DNA of 64,000 nucleotides from positions 310,001 to 374,000 of the forward strand of contig NZ_CBDDGH010000005.1 of the NCBI RefSeq assembly GCF_965227725.1, given 5' to 3'. This document shows positions 51,854 to 60,377 of the stretch, piece by piece (positions within the stretch are counted from its first letter, which is position 1; every line of letters starts with the position of its first letter). This DNA comes from Shimia sp965227725 (lineage in GTDB: Bacteria > Pseudomonadota > Alphaproteobacteria > Rhodobacterales > Rhodobacteraceae). Position numbers and translations under genes: made by a program. Under the pieces are notes generated by a model. It searched no databases. It was not told the DNA's origin and saw only the letters and a program-made list of their open reading frames with translations.

Positions 51854-51882
51854 AAAAGCCCGCGATTGTCTCGCGGGCTTTT
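51854..51882. terminator. Bidirectional rho-independent terminator
   Basis: The 12-bp stem AAAAGCCCGCGA/TCGCGGGCTTTT has a five-base loop. It has an A-run on one side and a T-run on the other, so it ends both the ArsC-like gene and the bufferin operon. Confidence 0.9.
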
Positions 51883-51911
51883 GTTATTCTGTATGTAAGT
51901 GGCCGCCCGGA

Positions 51912-52436
51912 TCAGTCTCTGGAAGGCTTGCGGAACAGGGCGTCAACCGAGAGTGGGCCAGCGCCTTTGAAGACCAGTACCACAAAGAGCAGGATCCACA
52001 TCACGCGCTGGTCGATCAGCCCCTGAGCGCTGTCAAACAGACCACCAAGGGCAACGCCGTGACCGGTCACGTCCACCAGTGTCTGAACAATGATGAAGCC
52101 GATCATGCCAGCTGCCGCGAGGCGGGTGAGCAGACCAAAAACGATCAGCAGAGGCAGAACAAATTCGGCGATGGTGCCGGCAAGGATCACGATGCGCTGG
52201 AAGAAGTTCATTTGAGTGACGTCCCAGAGCACAGCTTCGGCCGCTTGCGGGAAAATCTGTCCGAATGCACCGGAAGACGGGGAGAAGATCGAACCGTCGA
52301 TCTTCAGCATTGCCGAGTTCCAGAAATAGAAGAACAGCACCGCCAGAAAGCTCAGGCGGGCCAGCGTGGGAACGAGCCAATCCAGACGGTCAAGCCGGTC
52401 AAGAAGGTCGGTGTATTGGTCCAGTATACGTGTCAT
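51912..52436 (-). CDS. DoxX-family membrane protein of the bufferin operon
   Basis: The 174-residue inner-membrane protein has four helices (about residues 23-41, 75-100, 104-126 and 140-158). LARLSFLAVLFFYFWNSAM and FGLLTRLAAAGMIGFIIVQTLVDV match the DoxX pattern. DoxX proteins are linked to thiol or quinone redox reactions, and one often ends bufferin-type (GigPABT-like) operons. Here it could exchange electrons with the peptide or its metal (inference). It follows bufC by 12 bases. Confidence 0.85.
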   Translation of the reverse strand: MTRILDQYTDLLDRLDRLDWLVPTLARLSFLAVLFFYFWNSAMLKIDGSIFSPSSGAFGQIFPQAAEAVLWDVTQMNFFQRIVILAGTIAEFVLPLLIVFGLLTRLAAAGMIGFIIVQTLVDVTGHGVALGGLFDSAQGLIDQRVMWILLFVVLVFKGAGPLSVDALFRKPSRD

Positions 52437-52448
52437 GCGATCCTCGGA

Positions 52449-53201
52449 TTAGGATGGTAAATCAATAGAAGTCAGGGCGTTGCCCGTTAGGAGTAGGCCG
52501 AGCGTTGCGCTCAGGTCAAATTCAGCCACTTCGTTGGTTGCGACAGCAGCCGCGGCGCCCAGTGTGCCGCCCGCGGTGAGCGCGGTGATGAATTCATAGG
52601 CTCCGGGTGCCAAAGCGTGGGGGAGCGGATCATATCCAGGGCGCAGGATGATAACATCTTGGCCTCCGGCTTCAGGCTTTGGGCCATCTTGCATATTGAA
52701 CGCCCAGATGGCGTGGATCGGCCAAGGAGAGCGCAGAAGTTTCACCGATGGGGCGAAGGTCATCACCAGTTCGGTGAGGCGCTCAGGCGGGAGGGCCGCC
52801 AGGGCTTCGGGGTTTACGGCTTCTGCGTCCGCCGCGTGGTAGGAGCGGCGCATCGCCATCTCAAGGCGCGCGACATCTGCGAGGTAGCCGAGATGCGCCA
52901 GAAGCTCAAACCCCTCCAGAAAATCCGGAAAGTCCTCGCCATAGTGCATCATCATGGGAGAGGACGGTGGCGATTGGCGCAGAAACACGCCTGCAATCGC
53001 ATTGAAGTTCTCACTGCCAATGAGTTTGGCGATGGTCGGAAAACCGGTGGCAAGCGCTTCTGTCAGAGAGACGGCCACATTGTTGCGATAGACGTCAAAC
53101 CGCCGCCCGGCAGGCTGACCTTTGGCATCAGACAGGCCTTCAGGCCGCGCGCGTCCGCCATCAAAGATCGCGCCGCGAAACTCGTTTTGGGAGACGTTCA
53201 T
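52449..53201 (-). CDS. bufC: BufC, DUF2063 partner of the MNIO enzyme
   Basis: The 250-residue protein starts with the DUF2063 pattern NEFRGAIFDGGRARPEGLSD, then RRFDVYRNNVAVSLTEALATGFP and FLRQSPPSSPMMMHYGEDFPDF. In known pairs, this subunit binds the precursor's leader and delivers it to the MNIO. Its ATG overlaps the bufB stop by four bases (ATGA). The C-terminal part (about 120-250) is less conserved and probably contacts the substrate. Confidence 0.9.
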   Translation of the reverse strand: MNVSQNEFRGAIFDGGRARPEGLSDAKGQPAGRRFDVYRNNVAVSLTEALATGFPTIAKLIGSENFNAIAGVFLRQSPPSSPMMMHYGEDFPDFLEGFELLAHLGYLADVARLEMAMRRSYHAADAEAVNPEALAALPPERLTELVMTFAPSVKLLRSPWPIHAIWAFNMQDGPKPEAGGQDVIILRPGYDPLPHALAPGAYEFITALTAGGTLGAAAAVATNEVAEFDLSATLGLLLTGNALTSIDLPS

Positions 53202-54067
53202 GCCGCAACACCGGTGTTAAGCTTGGCAACGGCTGCATCTGCGCGCAGCGCTTCGTCATGCAGGATCGGCCATTCCGGCACATCCGTGTCCCACTCGATC
53301 AGGATCGGTTTGGGGCCGGACAGGGAAAGTGTGTGGTCGAGCAGCGCCCAAACAGGATCAACAATGGGGGCGCCGTGGCTGTCGATCAGCAGTGGCTTGC
53401 CGTGATCATCTTCGTCTTCGTCATGGCCGCCGAGGTGAATTTCACCGACCATGTCGAGCGGGTAGTCCGCAATGTAGGCGCGGGGATCGTAATCCAGGTT
53501 GGTGGCAGAGACAAAAACGTTGTTCACATCCAGCAGCAAACCACATCCGGTGCGTTTGGCGACTTCCCGCAGAAAATCGGGCTCCGACCAGGTGCTTTCA
53601 TCGAACGCCAAATAGCTGGACGGGTTCTCCAGCATCATCTGGCGATCAATAGTGTCTTGCAGCTGGTTGATGTGGTCGCACACACGCTGGAGCGTGGCGT
53701 CGGTGTAGGGCAGGGGCAACAGATCGTTCAGAAACGCGCCGTCATGGGTGCTCCATGCCAAATGTTCGGAAAAAACAGTTGGGTTAAGCCAGTCAACAAG
53801 GTGTTTGAGGCGCGCAAGGTGGTCGGCATCAAGTGCGCCTTCACCACCGATTGACAGACCAACGCCATGGACGGAAATCGGAAAACGCTCAGACAACTGG
53901 CGGAGTTGCGCGATAGGGCGGCCGCCATCTCCCATATAGTTCTCAGCGTGAATTTCGAGCCAGCTCACGGAACCGGGATCTTGGATCAGATCGGCATAGT
54001 GCTGCGGCTTGTATCCAACGCCGGGACGGTTGGGCAATTTGCGGGGCGTTTGTTGTGCGTCAAACAT
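53198..54067 (-). CDS. bufB: BufB, multinuclear non-heme iron oxidase (DUF692/MNIO)
   Basis: The 289-residue TIM-barrel enzyme uses two or three iron ions and oxygen to modify Cys residues of a precursor peptide. The iron-binding residues are visible: EIHAENYMG (38-46), HGVGL (67), FSEHLAW (His102), LENPS (Glu147), LLDVNNVFV (Asp180), EIHLGGHDED (209-218) and DSHGAP (229-234). In bufferins the product is a cysteine-derived heterocycle. It follows a 280-base gap after bufA and overlaps bufC. Confidence 0.93.
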   Translation of the reverse strand: MFDAQQTPRKLPNRPGVGYKPQHYADLIQDPGSVSWLEIHAENYMGDGGRPIAQLRQLSERFPISVHGVGLSIGGEGALDADHLARLKHLVDWLNPTVFSEHLAWSTHDGAFLNDLLPLPYTDATLQRVCDHINQLQDTIDRQMMLENPSSYLAFDESTWSEPDFLREVAKRTGCGLLLDVNNVFVSATNLDYDPRAYIADYPLDMVGEIHLGGHDEDEDDHGKPLLIDSHGAPIVDPVWALLDHTLSLSGPKPILIEWDTDVPEWPILHDEALRADAAVAKLNTGVAA

Positions 54068-54308
54068 CGCGTCACCTTGTTCTTGTGGCAGGTGTTGGGG
54101 GCAGGTTCTTTTGGAGTGGTGGCTTTTGGGCTCTGTAGAATTTCACCGGGTAATTTCACTGGCGGCTGGCGCGGAAATTTTCAAATAAGAATGCCTGGCA
54201 AGATGCGCCATCGTGTTTGATCCTTTATACCACGCTGGGCTGCTGAGTGCTGCCCGTTGAGCGTAGTATGACAGTTCTTGGTCCCTTGCGCCAATATGGC
54301 AGGGGAAA

Positions 54309-54339
54309 TGCGAAGCCCCATGTGGGGCGGGGCTTCGCA
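54309..54339 (-). terminator. Hairpin directly after bufA
   Basis: The perfect 11-bp stem TGCGAAGCCCC/GGGGCTTCGCA has a nine-base loop and lies nine bases after the bufA stop. It has only a weak T-run, so it may be a leaky terminator or an RNA-stabilising end that raises precursor over enzyme. The rest of the gap to bufB (54068-54308) has no gene. Confidence 0.7.
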
Positions 54340-54347
54340 AGAAGGCC

Positions 54348-54653
54348 TTAGCTCTTCGGCAGGTCGCGATCCAGCGCTTCCAAGGAGCCGGCACGTGGGG
54401 TGCCGTCTGCCAGTGCTGGCAGTTCCATGTCTACGCAGGTACCTGCGTCAACCAGTTTCCAGGCGTTGCCCTGGTAATCAACGGTGGAGGTGCCTGCGCA
54501 GGTGGTGCCAGGACCGGCGGCGCAGTCGTTGGCGCCTGCCAGAGACACACCGTAGCATTTCTCTTTGCCTGCGGCGGATGCGGTGGTTGCGTGCGCGGTC
54601 AGGGCTGCTGCGACGGCGCCGGCAACGGCGAGAGTTTTTACGGTTGTGGACAT
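54348..54653 (-). CDS. bufA: BufA, bufferin precursor peptide (DUF2282)
   Basis: The 101-residue precursor has a Sec signal peptide (1-28, ending ASAA). The short core has four Cys, at 33, 44, 52 and 73: KCYGVSLAGANDC, then TTCAGTSTVDYQGNAWKLV and GTCVDME. This is the DUF2282 / type 1 bufferin pattern. The signal peptide acts as leader for maturation before export. In relatives the mature peptide binds copper in the periplasm. It leads the operon and has a GAGGGAAGAG ribosome site. Confidence 0.93.
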   Translation of the reverse strand: MSTTVKTLAVAGAVAAALTAHATTASAAGKEKCYGVSLAGANDCAAGPGTTCAGTSTVDYQGNAWKLVDAGTCVDMELPALADGTPRAGSLEALDRDLPKS

Positions 54654-55040
54654 TGTATCTCTTCCCTCTTGATACAGTTAAATTCGGCCAGACGCGGCGT
54701 TTGCGCCTTAGCATGACTACAACATAGGTCGCCGTGCAGGTCACTTACCAATCACACGACTGTGTGCCACGGCGATGTTATCTCATGTAACACTGTGGTC
54801 GGGAAGCTGGCAAAGATCTGCAACTGTTGGTGAATCTCTTGTGAATGCTGGGGGACTTGCCGTGTAAAACTGGGGCGATTTTGGCGTTTGCGCAGGGTTT
54901 CGCCGGCCAGCAGTTGCGAGGTCTCGCCGAAAATCACTGGCAAATGTTACAATTTGCGGTGGGTGGCAATGCCTTGCAGGGGCCAAATTCGTGCAATGGC
55001 TTGCAAATGTTTCAGGTTTTGTCGTCTCGGCCCACATCAG
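54654..55040. other. Gap with the bufA promoter region
   Basis: No convincing gene is seen here. It should hold the bufA promoter on the minus strand. A short perfect inverted repeat, CACAC-GACT-GTGTG (54753-54766), lies 100 bases upstream of the bufA start. No ECF-sigma or copper-regulator site could be identified with confidence. Confidence 0.4.
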
Positions 55041-55044
55041 AAAA

Positions 55045-55074
55045 GAAAAATGCGGCGCTCAGAGCGCCGCATTT
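55045..55074 (-). terminator. Rho-independent terminator of thrS
   Basis: The 12-bp stem AAATGCGGCGCT/AGCGCCGCATTT has a three-base loop and five T residues on the minus strand. It lies 23 bases after the thrS stop. Confidence 0.88.
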
Positions 55075-55096
55075 GAGATTTTGTTGTGTGGAGCAA

Positions 55097-57046
55097 TCAC
55101 TGCATGTCGGGCGGGGTTGCCTCGACCGACAGCTGCGACACGATTTCATCCAAGCTCTGCACCTTGCTTTGCTTCTCACCCAAACGGCGGGTGGAGACGG
55201 TGCGCTCTTCGACTTCTTTTTTCCCGATGGCCAAGATCACCGGAACTTTGCCGACGGAGTGCTCGCGAACCTTGTAGTTGATCTTCTCGTTGCGCAGGTC
55301 AGCTTCCGCCCGCACGCCAGCGGCCTTGAGCGCCTCGACAACTTCCAAGCAATAGTCATCTGCATCAGATACAATCGCCGCCACAACCACCTGACGTGGT
55401 GCGAGCCAGAAAGGCAATTTGCCAGCGTGCTCTTCGATCAGAATGCCGATGAAGCGTTCAAAGGAGCCCAGTGTCGCACGGTGCAGCATGATGGGGCGGT
55501 GCTTCTCACCGTCCGCACCAATGTAGGTCGCATCAAGACGTTCCGGCAGGTTGGGGTCCACCTGAAGGGTGCCGCACTGCCAATTCCGGCCGATAGCATC
55601 GGTCAGGGTGAATTCCAGCTTGGGGCCATAAAATGCGCCTTCGCCTTCCAGGATCTCAAACTCGTGGCCAGCCGCGTTGCAGGCATCGCCAAGTGCCTTT
55701 TCGGCGTAGTCCCAGCTTTCGTCAGAGCCGATACGCTTTTCCGGGCGGGTGGAGAGCTTGATGGTCCAGTTGTCAAAGCCGAGATCGGAATAGACCTCTG
55801 ACAGGAAGTCGATGAACTTCTTGGTTTCCGAAGTGATCTCATCCTCAGCACAGAAAATGTGGCCATCGTCCTGCGTAAAGCCGCGCACACGCATGATCCC
55901 GTGCAAAGCACCGGAAGGCTCATAGCGAGCACAAGAGCCGAATTCGGCAATCCGCAAAGGCAGATCGCGGTAAGATTTCAGGCCCTGATTAAAGATCTGC
56001 ACATGGCAGGGGCAGTTCATCGGCTTCAGCGCGTTCACGGCCTTTTCGCGGGCGTGATCCTCGTCCACTTCGACGATGAACATGTTTTCCTGATACTTGT
56101 CCCAGTGACCGGAGGCTTCCCAGAGCTTACGGTCCACCACTTGCGGCGTGTTGACCTCTACATAACCACCGCGTTTTTGTTTGCGGCGCATGTAGTCTTG
56201 CAGCTCGGTGTAGACCGTCCAGCCATTGGGGTGCCAGAAGATCTGGCCGGGCGCCTCTTCCTGCATGTGGAAAAGGTTCATCTCGCGGCCCAAGCGGCGG
56301 TGGTCGCGTTTTTCAGCCTCTTCCAGCATGTGCAGGTGGGCTTTGAGGTCTTCTTTGTTTTTGAAGGCCACGCCGTAGATACGCTGCAACATCGCGCGAT
56401 CAGAATCGCCGCGCCAGTAGGCACCGGCCACGTTCATCAGTTTGAATGCATCTGCGGGGATCTGGCCGGTATGCTGCAGGTGCGGGCCGCGGCAGAGATC
56501 CTGCCAGTGGCCGTGCCAGTACATACGCAGGGGCTCGTCACCGGGGATGGCTTCGATCAGCTCCACTTTATAAGGCTCGTTGTTGGCCTGATAGTGTTTT
56601 ACCGCACGCTCGCGTTCCCAGACCTCGGTGGTCACAGGCTCGCGCTTGTTGATGATCTCTTTCATCTTCTTTTCGATGAGGCCGAGATCTTCGGGTGTGA
56701 AGGGCTCTTCACGGTCAAAGTCATAGTACCAGCCGTGCTCGATCACCGGTCCGATGGTGACTTTTACATCGGGCCAGATTTCTTGAACCGCGCGTGCCAT
56801 GACGTGTGCGCAGTCGTGGCGGATCAGTTCGAGCGCTTCGGCGTCGCTGTCTTTGATGGTGTTGATTGCGATGCTGGCATCGGTCTCAATAGGCCATTGC
56901 AGATCCCAGTGTTTGCCATCCACAGTGGCAGAGATCGCTTTTTTGCCAAGCGAGGTGGAGATGGAGCTTGCGACTTCGGCAGGGGTCACACCTGCTGCGA
57001 AAGAACGCGCGTTACCATCAGGAAATGTAAGGGAAATATCAGCCAT
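55097..57046 (-). CDS. thrS: Threonyl-tRNA synthetase
   Basis: It charges tRNA-Thr. The 649-residue class II synthetase has an N-terminal TGS domain (1-65), a serine-editing domain with HDCAHVMARAVQ and LCRGPHL, and the catalytic core. Motif 2 is near YEPSGALHGIMRVRGFTQDD, residues 364-383, with the zinc Cys in MNCPCHVQIF, and motif 3 is in RATLGSFERFIGIL. The C-terminal anticodon-binding domain is complete. The 156 bases upstream show no T-box. A terminator follows. Confidence 0.96.
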   Translation of the reverse strand: MADISLTFPDGNARSFAAGVTPAEVASSISTSLGKKAISATVDGKHWDLQWPIETDASIAINTIKDSDAEALELIRHDCAHVMARAVQEIWPDVKVTIGPVIEHGWYYDFDREEPFTPEDLGLIEKKMKEIINKREPVTTEVWERERAVKHYQANNEPYKVELIEAIPGDEPLRMYWHGHWQDLCRGPHLQHTGQIPADAFKLMNVAGAYWRGDSDRAMLQRIYGVAFKNKEDLKAHLHMLEEAEKRDHRRLGREMNLFHMQEEAPGQIFWHPNGWTVYTELQDYMRRKQKRGGYVEVNTPQVVDRKLWEASGHWDKYQENMFIVEVDEDHAREKAVNALKPMNCPCHVQIFNQGLKSYRDLPLRIAEFGSCARYEPSGALHGIMRVRGFTQDDGHIFCAEDEITSETKKFIDFLSEVYSDLGFDNWTIKLSTRPEKRIGSDESWDYAEKALGDACNAAGHEFEILEGEGAFYGPKLEFTLTDAIGRNWQCGTLQVDPNLPERLDATYIGADGEKHRPIMLHRATLGSFERFIGILIEEHAGKLPFWLAPRQVVVAAIVSDADDYCLEVVEALKAAGVRAEADLRNEKINYKVREHSVGKVPVILAIGKKEVEERTVSTRRLGEKQSKVQSLDEIVSQLSVEATPPDMQ

Positions 57047-57202
57047 TGGCGTCTAGCTCCTCGTCAGTTTGGCGCCCACGGAACGCCCGGTTGCGGGTAT
57101 ATGGTTCGTCGCTTAAATGAACCGTGCTGCCCCCCAAGTCAAGCGGGGTTAACAGCTGCGACTTGCACCGATAAAATTTGAAAAAATCTTAAGAGGATCC
57201 TC

Positions 57203-57949
57203 ATGAGCGCCACCCAGTTCTTTGACAGCCCGCAAGGCCGCCGCATTGCCTATCACAAAACCGAGGGCGCGGGGCCGACCGTCGTGTTTCTTGGTGGCCT
57301 GAAATCGGATATGGAAGGCACCAAGGCAGTGCATCTGGAGGCTTGGGCCAAAGCGCGTGAACAGAGCTTTCTGCGGTTTGACTATTCTGGGCATGGGGAG
57401 AGCAGCGGCACCTTTGAAGAGGGCTGCATAGGCGATTGGCACGAGGATACTTTGGCCACGCTGGATGCGCTGACCGAAGGGCCGCTTGTTATTGTCGGCT
57501 CTTCCATGGGCGGGTGGCAAGCGCTGTTGGCGGCCAAATCCATTCCGGCGCGCACTCAAGGTCTGGTGACCATCGCCGCAGCGCCGGATTTTACCGAGGA
57601 CAGCTACTGGGCGGGCTTTTCCGACGAGCAGAAAGCAGAGCTAGACCGCGAAGGACAAGTGGCGCTGCCCTCTGATTATATGGAGCCCTACATCATCACC
57701 AAACGTATGATCGAAGACGGGCGGACCCGGCTTGTGCTGCGCGATCCCCTGTCGCTGCCATTCCCGGTGCGCTTCTTGCAGGGCACAGAGGATACGGCGG
57801 TAAGCTCTGAAGTGGCCTATCGATTGCTGGACCACGCAGAGGGGGAGGACATCCAGCTGCTGATGGTGAAGGGCAAAGATCACCGCTTTTCGGATGATGA
57901 ATGTCTCAAGCTGATCGAGACCAAGGTTGAGGAAGTACTGGCCCGCTAA
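57203..57949 (+). CDS. Alpha/beta hydrolase
   Basis: The 248-residue cytoplasmic protein has an alpha/beta-hydrolase fold. VVFLGGLKSDMEGTKA forms the oxyanion region, the Ser nucleophile is in IVGSSMGGWQAL (near residue 99), Asp is near LQGTEDTAV, and the His is in VKGKDHRFSDDE. It resembles ABHD10-like thioesterases that remove acyl groups from proteins or glucuronides, but the substrate is not known. It is the first of three small plus-strand genes after thrS. Confidence 0.85.
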   Translation: MSATQFFDSPQGRRIAYHKTEGAGPTVVFLGGLKSDMEGTKAVHLEAWAKAREQSFLRFDYSGHGESSGTFEEGCIGDWHEDTLATLDALTEGPLVIVGSSMGGWQALLAAKSIPARTQGLVTIAAAPDFTEDSYWAGFSDEQKAELDREGQVALPSDYMEPYIITKRMIEDGRTRLVLRDPLSLPFPVRFLQGTEDTAVSSEVAYRLLDHAEGEDIQLLMVKGKDHRFSDDECLKLIETKVEEVLAR

Positions 57950-58023
57950 ACGGGCCATTTGCCACTGGGGCGTGGTTCGCGCGCCAGCATGGGTGACGGT
58001 TTTGGGTATTTACAGGAGGGACT

Positions 58024-58467
58024 ATGACACAAGCAAAGATGGAACCGCGGGTGAGTTTGATCACACTTGCCGTGAAGGACATTGCGGCATCGGCGGCCTT
58101 CTATGAAGCGCTTGGATGGGAGCGGGAGCCGGGGAATGAAGGCGTGGTGGCCTTCAATCTGCTGGGGCAAACGCTTGGCCTTTATTCAAGAGCCGGGTTG
58201 GCCGAAGATCTTGGCATTCCGGAAGACGCGATCGGCGGCTTTTCCGGAGTAACGCTGGCGCATAATGTGCGCACGGCGGATGAGGTCGCCCCTCTACTTG
58301 CGGCGGCCGAAGAGGCCGGCGGGCGCATTTTAAGACCGGCAGGGGAGGTCTTCTGGGGCGGGTTCATTGGCTATTTTGCTGATCTGGACGGACATGTTTG
58401 GGAAGTGGCCCACAATCCGTTCTCTGAGCTCTCCAAAGAAGGCGCTTTCCGCTGGGGTGGCTATTGA
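58024..58467 (+). CDS. VOC-family (glyoxalase-like) protein
   Basis: The 147-residue protein has two VOC half-domains: VSLITLAVKDIAASAAFYEALGW, residues 10-32, at the start, and VFWGGFIGYFADLDGHVWEVAHNPF later, with key GYFADLDGHVWEV. Not all classical metal ligands are present, so it is probably a binding protein or a different dioxygenase rather than glyoxalase. No specific substrate can be given. It sits between two hydrolase genes on the same strand. Confidence 0.85.
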   Translation: MTQAKMEPRVSLITLAVKDIAASAAFYEALGWEREPGNEGVVAFNLLGQTLGLYSRAGLAEDLGIPEDAIGGFSGVTLAHNVRTADEVAPLLAAAEEAGGRILRPAGEVFWGGFIGYFADLDGHVWEVAHNPFSELSKEGAFRWGGY

Positions 58468-58532
58468 CCGCTTGACCTAAGCGGGCGCTATGGCACAGTT
58501 GCGCACAACAAAAAGAAGAACAGGGGGCAGTT

Positions 58533-59243
58533 ATGCAAGAGCCGATTGTGCTGTTGCCGGGAATGATGTGCGATGCACGTTTGTTTGCGCATCAGGTAAC
58601 GGATTTGTCCAAAGATCACGCGGTGATGGTTGCGCCGGTCACCCAAGGGGAGCGGATCAGCGAGATAGCTTCTGCCCTGCTTCCGATCCTGCCACCAAAG
58701 TTTGCACTGGCCGGGCTGAGCATGGGCGGGATTGTCGCGATGGACATCCTGCGCAAAGCGCCGGAGCGCGTGACCCGTATCGCCTTGATGGACACCAATC
58801 CACTGGCGGAATCTCCAACCAGCGCGGCGGCATATGAGCCTTGGATAGTGGGCGCGCGGGCCGGGCGCCTTGATGAGGTGCTCAGCGATTTTATGCGGCC
58901 GGAATATCTTGCGCCCAGCGTTGCGCGCGCGGAGATACTCAATCAAGTGCGTGACATGGGCATGGCGCTCGGCCCGGAGGTGTTTGTGCGGCAGGCGCGC
59001 GCATTGCAACGCCGCCGCGACCAGCAGAGCGTTTTGCGCAAATGCAAATGCCCCGCGTTGGTGCTGTGCGGCGAGCATGATGCGCTGACGCCGGTAAAGC
59101 GGCACAGTTTCATGGCCGAGCTGATCCCCTATGCCAAGCTTGAGGTGATCCCCGACGCCGGGCATCTGCCGGTTCTTGAGAATCCAGATGCGGTCACGGC
59201 AGCTTTGCGCGCGTGGATGCGCCAGCCCTTTGTGCTGAAGTGA
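58533..59243 (+). CDS. Alpha/beta hydrolase (esterase-like)
   Basis: The 236-residue protein has the Ser nucleophile in LAGLSMGGIVAMDILR (near residue 66), the acid in CGEHDALTP (near 188), and the His in IPDAGHLPVLENPDAV. PGMMCDARLF at the start is typical of small esterases. The substrate is unknown. Its stop codon directly touches the stop of the convergent luciferase-like gene with no bases between (59243/59244). Confidence 0.85.
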   Translation: MQEPIVLLPGMMCDARLFAHQVTDLSKDHAVMVAPVTQGERISEIASALLPILPPKFALAGLSMGGIVAMDILRKAPERVTRIALMDTNPLAESPTSAAAYEPWIVGARAGRLDEVLSDFMRPEYLAPSVARAEILNQVRDMGMALGPEVFVRQARALQRRRDQQSVLRKCKCPALVLCGEHDALTPVKRHSFMAELIPYAKLEVIPDAGHLPVLENPDAVTAALRAWMRQPFVLK

Positions 59244-60242
59244 TCAGGCTGCGAGGGGCGCCAGCTTTTGCATGACCTCCGCGGCTATTTTGAATGATTT
59301 CAGGCGTGCCCCTGGGTCGTGGATCATATTGGTGATGATCACCTCGTCCGGCTTATGACGGGCGATCAGCTCCGAAATCTGGTGACGTACCGTGTCAGGT
59401 GCCCCCACAGCCGTGACACGCAGAGCGTGGTTGACCATATGCGCTTCCACACGGTTGGCGACCTGATCAAAGCTGTCCACAGGCGCAGGCAGCGGGCCGG
59501 GCCTGCCGCGGCGCAAGTTCAGGAACCCTTGCTGCATTGAGGTGCGCAACCGGATCGCCTCGGCGTCGGTATCGGCTGCAAAGACATTCACCGCCATCAT
59601 AAAACGCGGCTCTTGCGTGATTCCGGGCGTAAAGCGGTGGCGATAGATCGCAGCCGCCTCTTCCAGTGCGTCAGGGGCAAAGTGGGAGGCGAAAGCGTAG
59701 GGCAGGCCAAGCTGCGCGGCGAGCTGCGCGCCAAACAGGCTGGAGCCCAAAATCCACACCGGCACATGGGTGCCTGTCCCGGGCACGGCTTTCACCGGTT
59801 GATCCGGTGTGGCCTCTCCGAGGAACCCCATCAGTTCAATCACATCCTGCGGGAATTGATCTGGCCCGTTCAGGCCACGGCGCAATGCGGCGGCGGTGTT
59901 GGGATCGGTGCCCGGGGCGCGGCCCAGACCGAGGTCAACACGGTTCGGATAAAGCGTCGCCAAGGTACCAAATTGCTCGGCCACCTGAAGCGGGCTGTGG
60001 TTGGGCAGCATGATGCCGCCGGAGCCAACGCGGATGGTCGAGGTCGCGGCGAGCACTTGGCCGATCAATACCGCAGTGGCAGAGGAAGCAATCCCACCGG
60101 AATTGTGGTGCTCGGCCAGCCAGAACCGCCCGTATCCCCAAGTTTCCGCGTGTTGGGCAAGGCTGATTGTGTGCTGCAAGGCCTCCGCAACAGAGGCCCC
60201 TTCCGGAATGGGGGACAAATCAAGGAGTGAAAAAGCTGTCAT
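59244..60242 (-). CDS. Luciferase-like flavin-dependent monooxygenase (MsnO8 / YhbW type)
   Basis: The 332-residue TIM barrel has SLLDLSPIPEGASVAEAL at the start, residues 5-22. RFWLAEHHNSGGIASSATAVLI, residues 40-61, and SGGIMLPNHSPLQVAEQFGTLATLYP, residues 74-99, place it in the group 1 LLM family. The enzymes oxidise alkanes, sulfonates or aldehydes with reduced flavin; the substrate is open. The ATG at 60242 fits, and an earlier start is less likely. A terminator-bearing gap separates it from the DegT gene. Confidence 0.88.
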   Translation of the reverse strand: MTAFSLLDLSPIPEGASVAEALQHTISLAQHAETWGYGRFWLAEHHNSGGIASSATAVLIGQVLAATSTIRVGSGGIMLPNHSPLQVAEQFGTLATLYPNRVDLGLGRAPGTDPNTAAALRRGLNGPDQFPQDVIELMGFLGEATPDQPVKAVPGTGTHVPVWILGSSLFGAQLAAQLGLPYAFASHFAPDALEEAAAIYRHRFTPGITQEPRFMMAVNVFAADTDAEAIRLRTSMQQGFLNLRRGRPGPLPAPVDSFDQVANRVEAHMVNHALRVTAVGAPDTVRHQISELIARHKPDEVIITNMIHDPGARLKSFKIAAEVMQKLAPLAA

Positions 60243-60320
60243 TGGAGCGATCCGGCCTGGGGCATTGGGAGGGATATAGGTGCGGTTGTCGCACGTACCA
60301 ATGGAAGCAAGGCTTTGGCC

Positions 60321-60353
60321 AAAAGAAAAGAGCGGACGTTGCGGCCCGCTCTT
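60321..60353 (-). terminator. Rho-independent terminator of the DegT gene
   Basis: The 8-bp stem AAGAGCGG/CCGCTCTT has a ten-base loop, followed by TTCTTTT on the minus strand. It lies 25 bases after the DegT stop. Confidence 0.75.
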
Positions 60354-60377
60354 CGTTGTTCGCAACAATAGGCTCGC

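Noticed and set aside
54143..54394. An 83-codon frame overlapping bufA as a second precursor peptide
   Set aside because: It has no signal peptide and no DUF2282 pattern, and it overlaps bufA antiphase on the same strand.
55859..57181. A 440-codon open frame on the plus strand
   Set aside because: It is antisense to thrS; same high-GC artefact.
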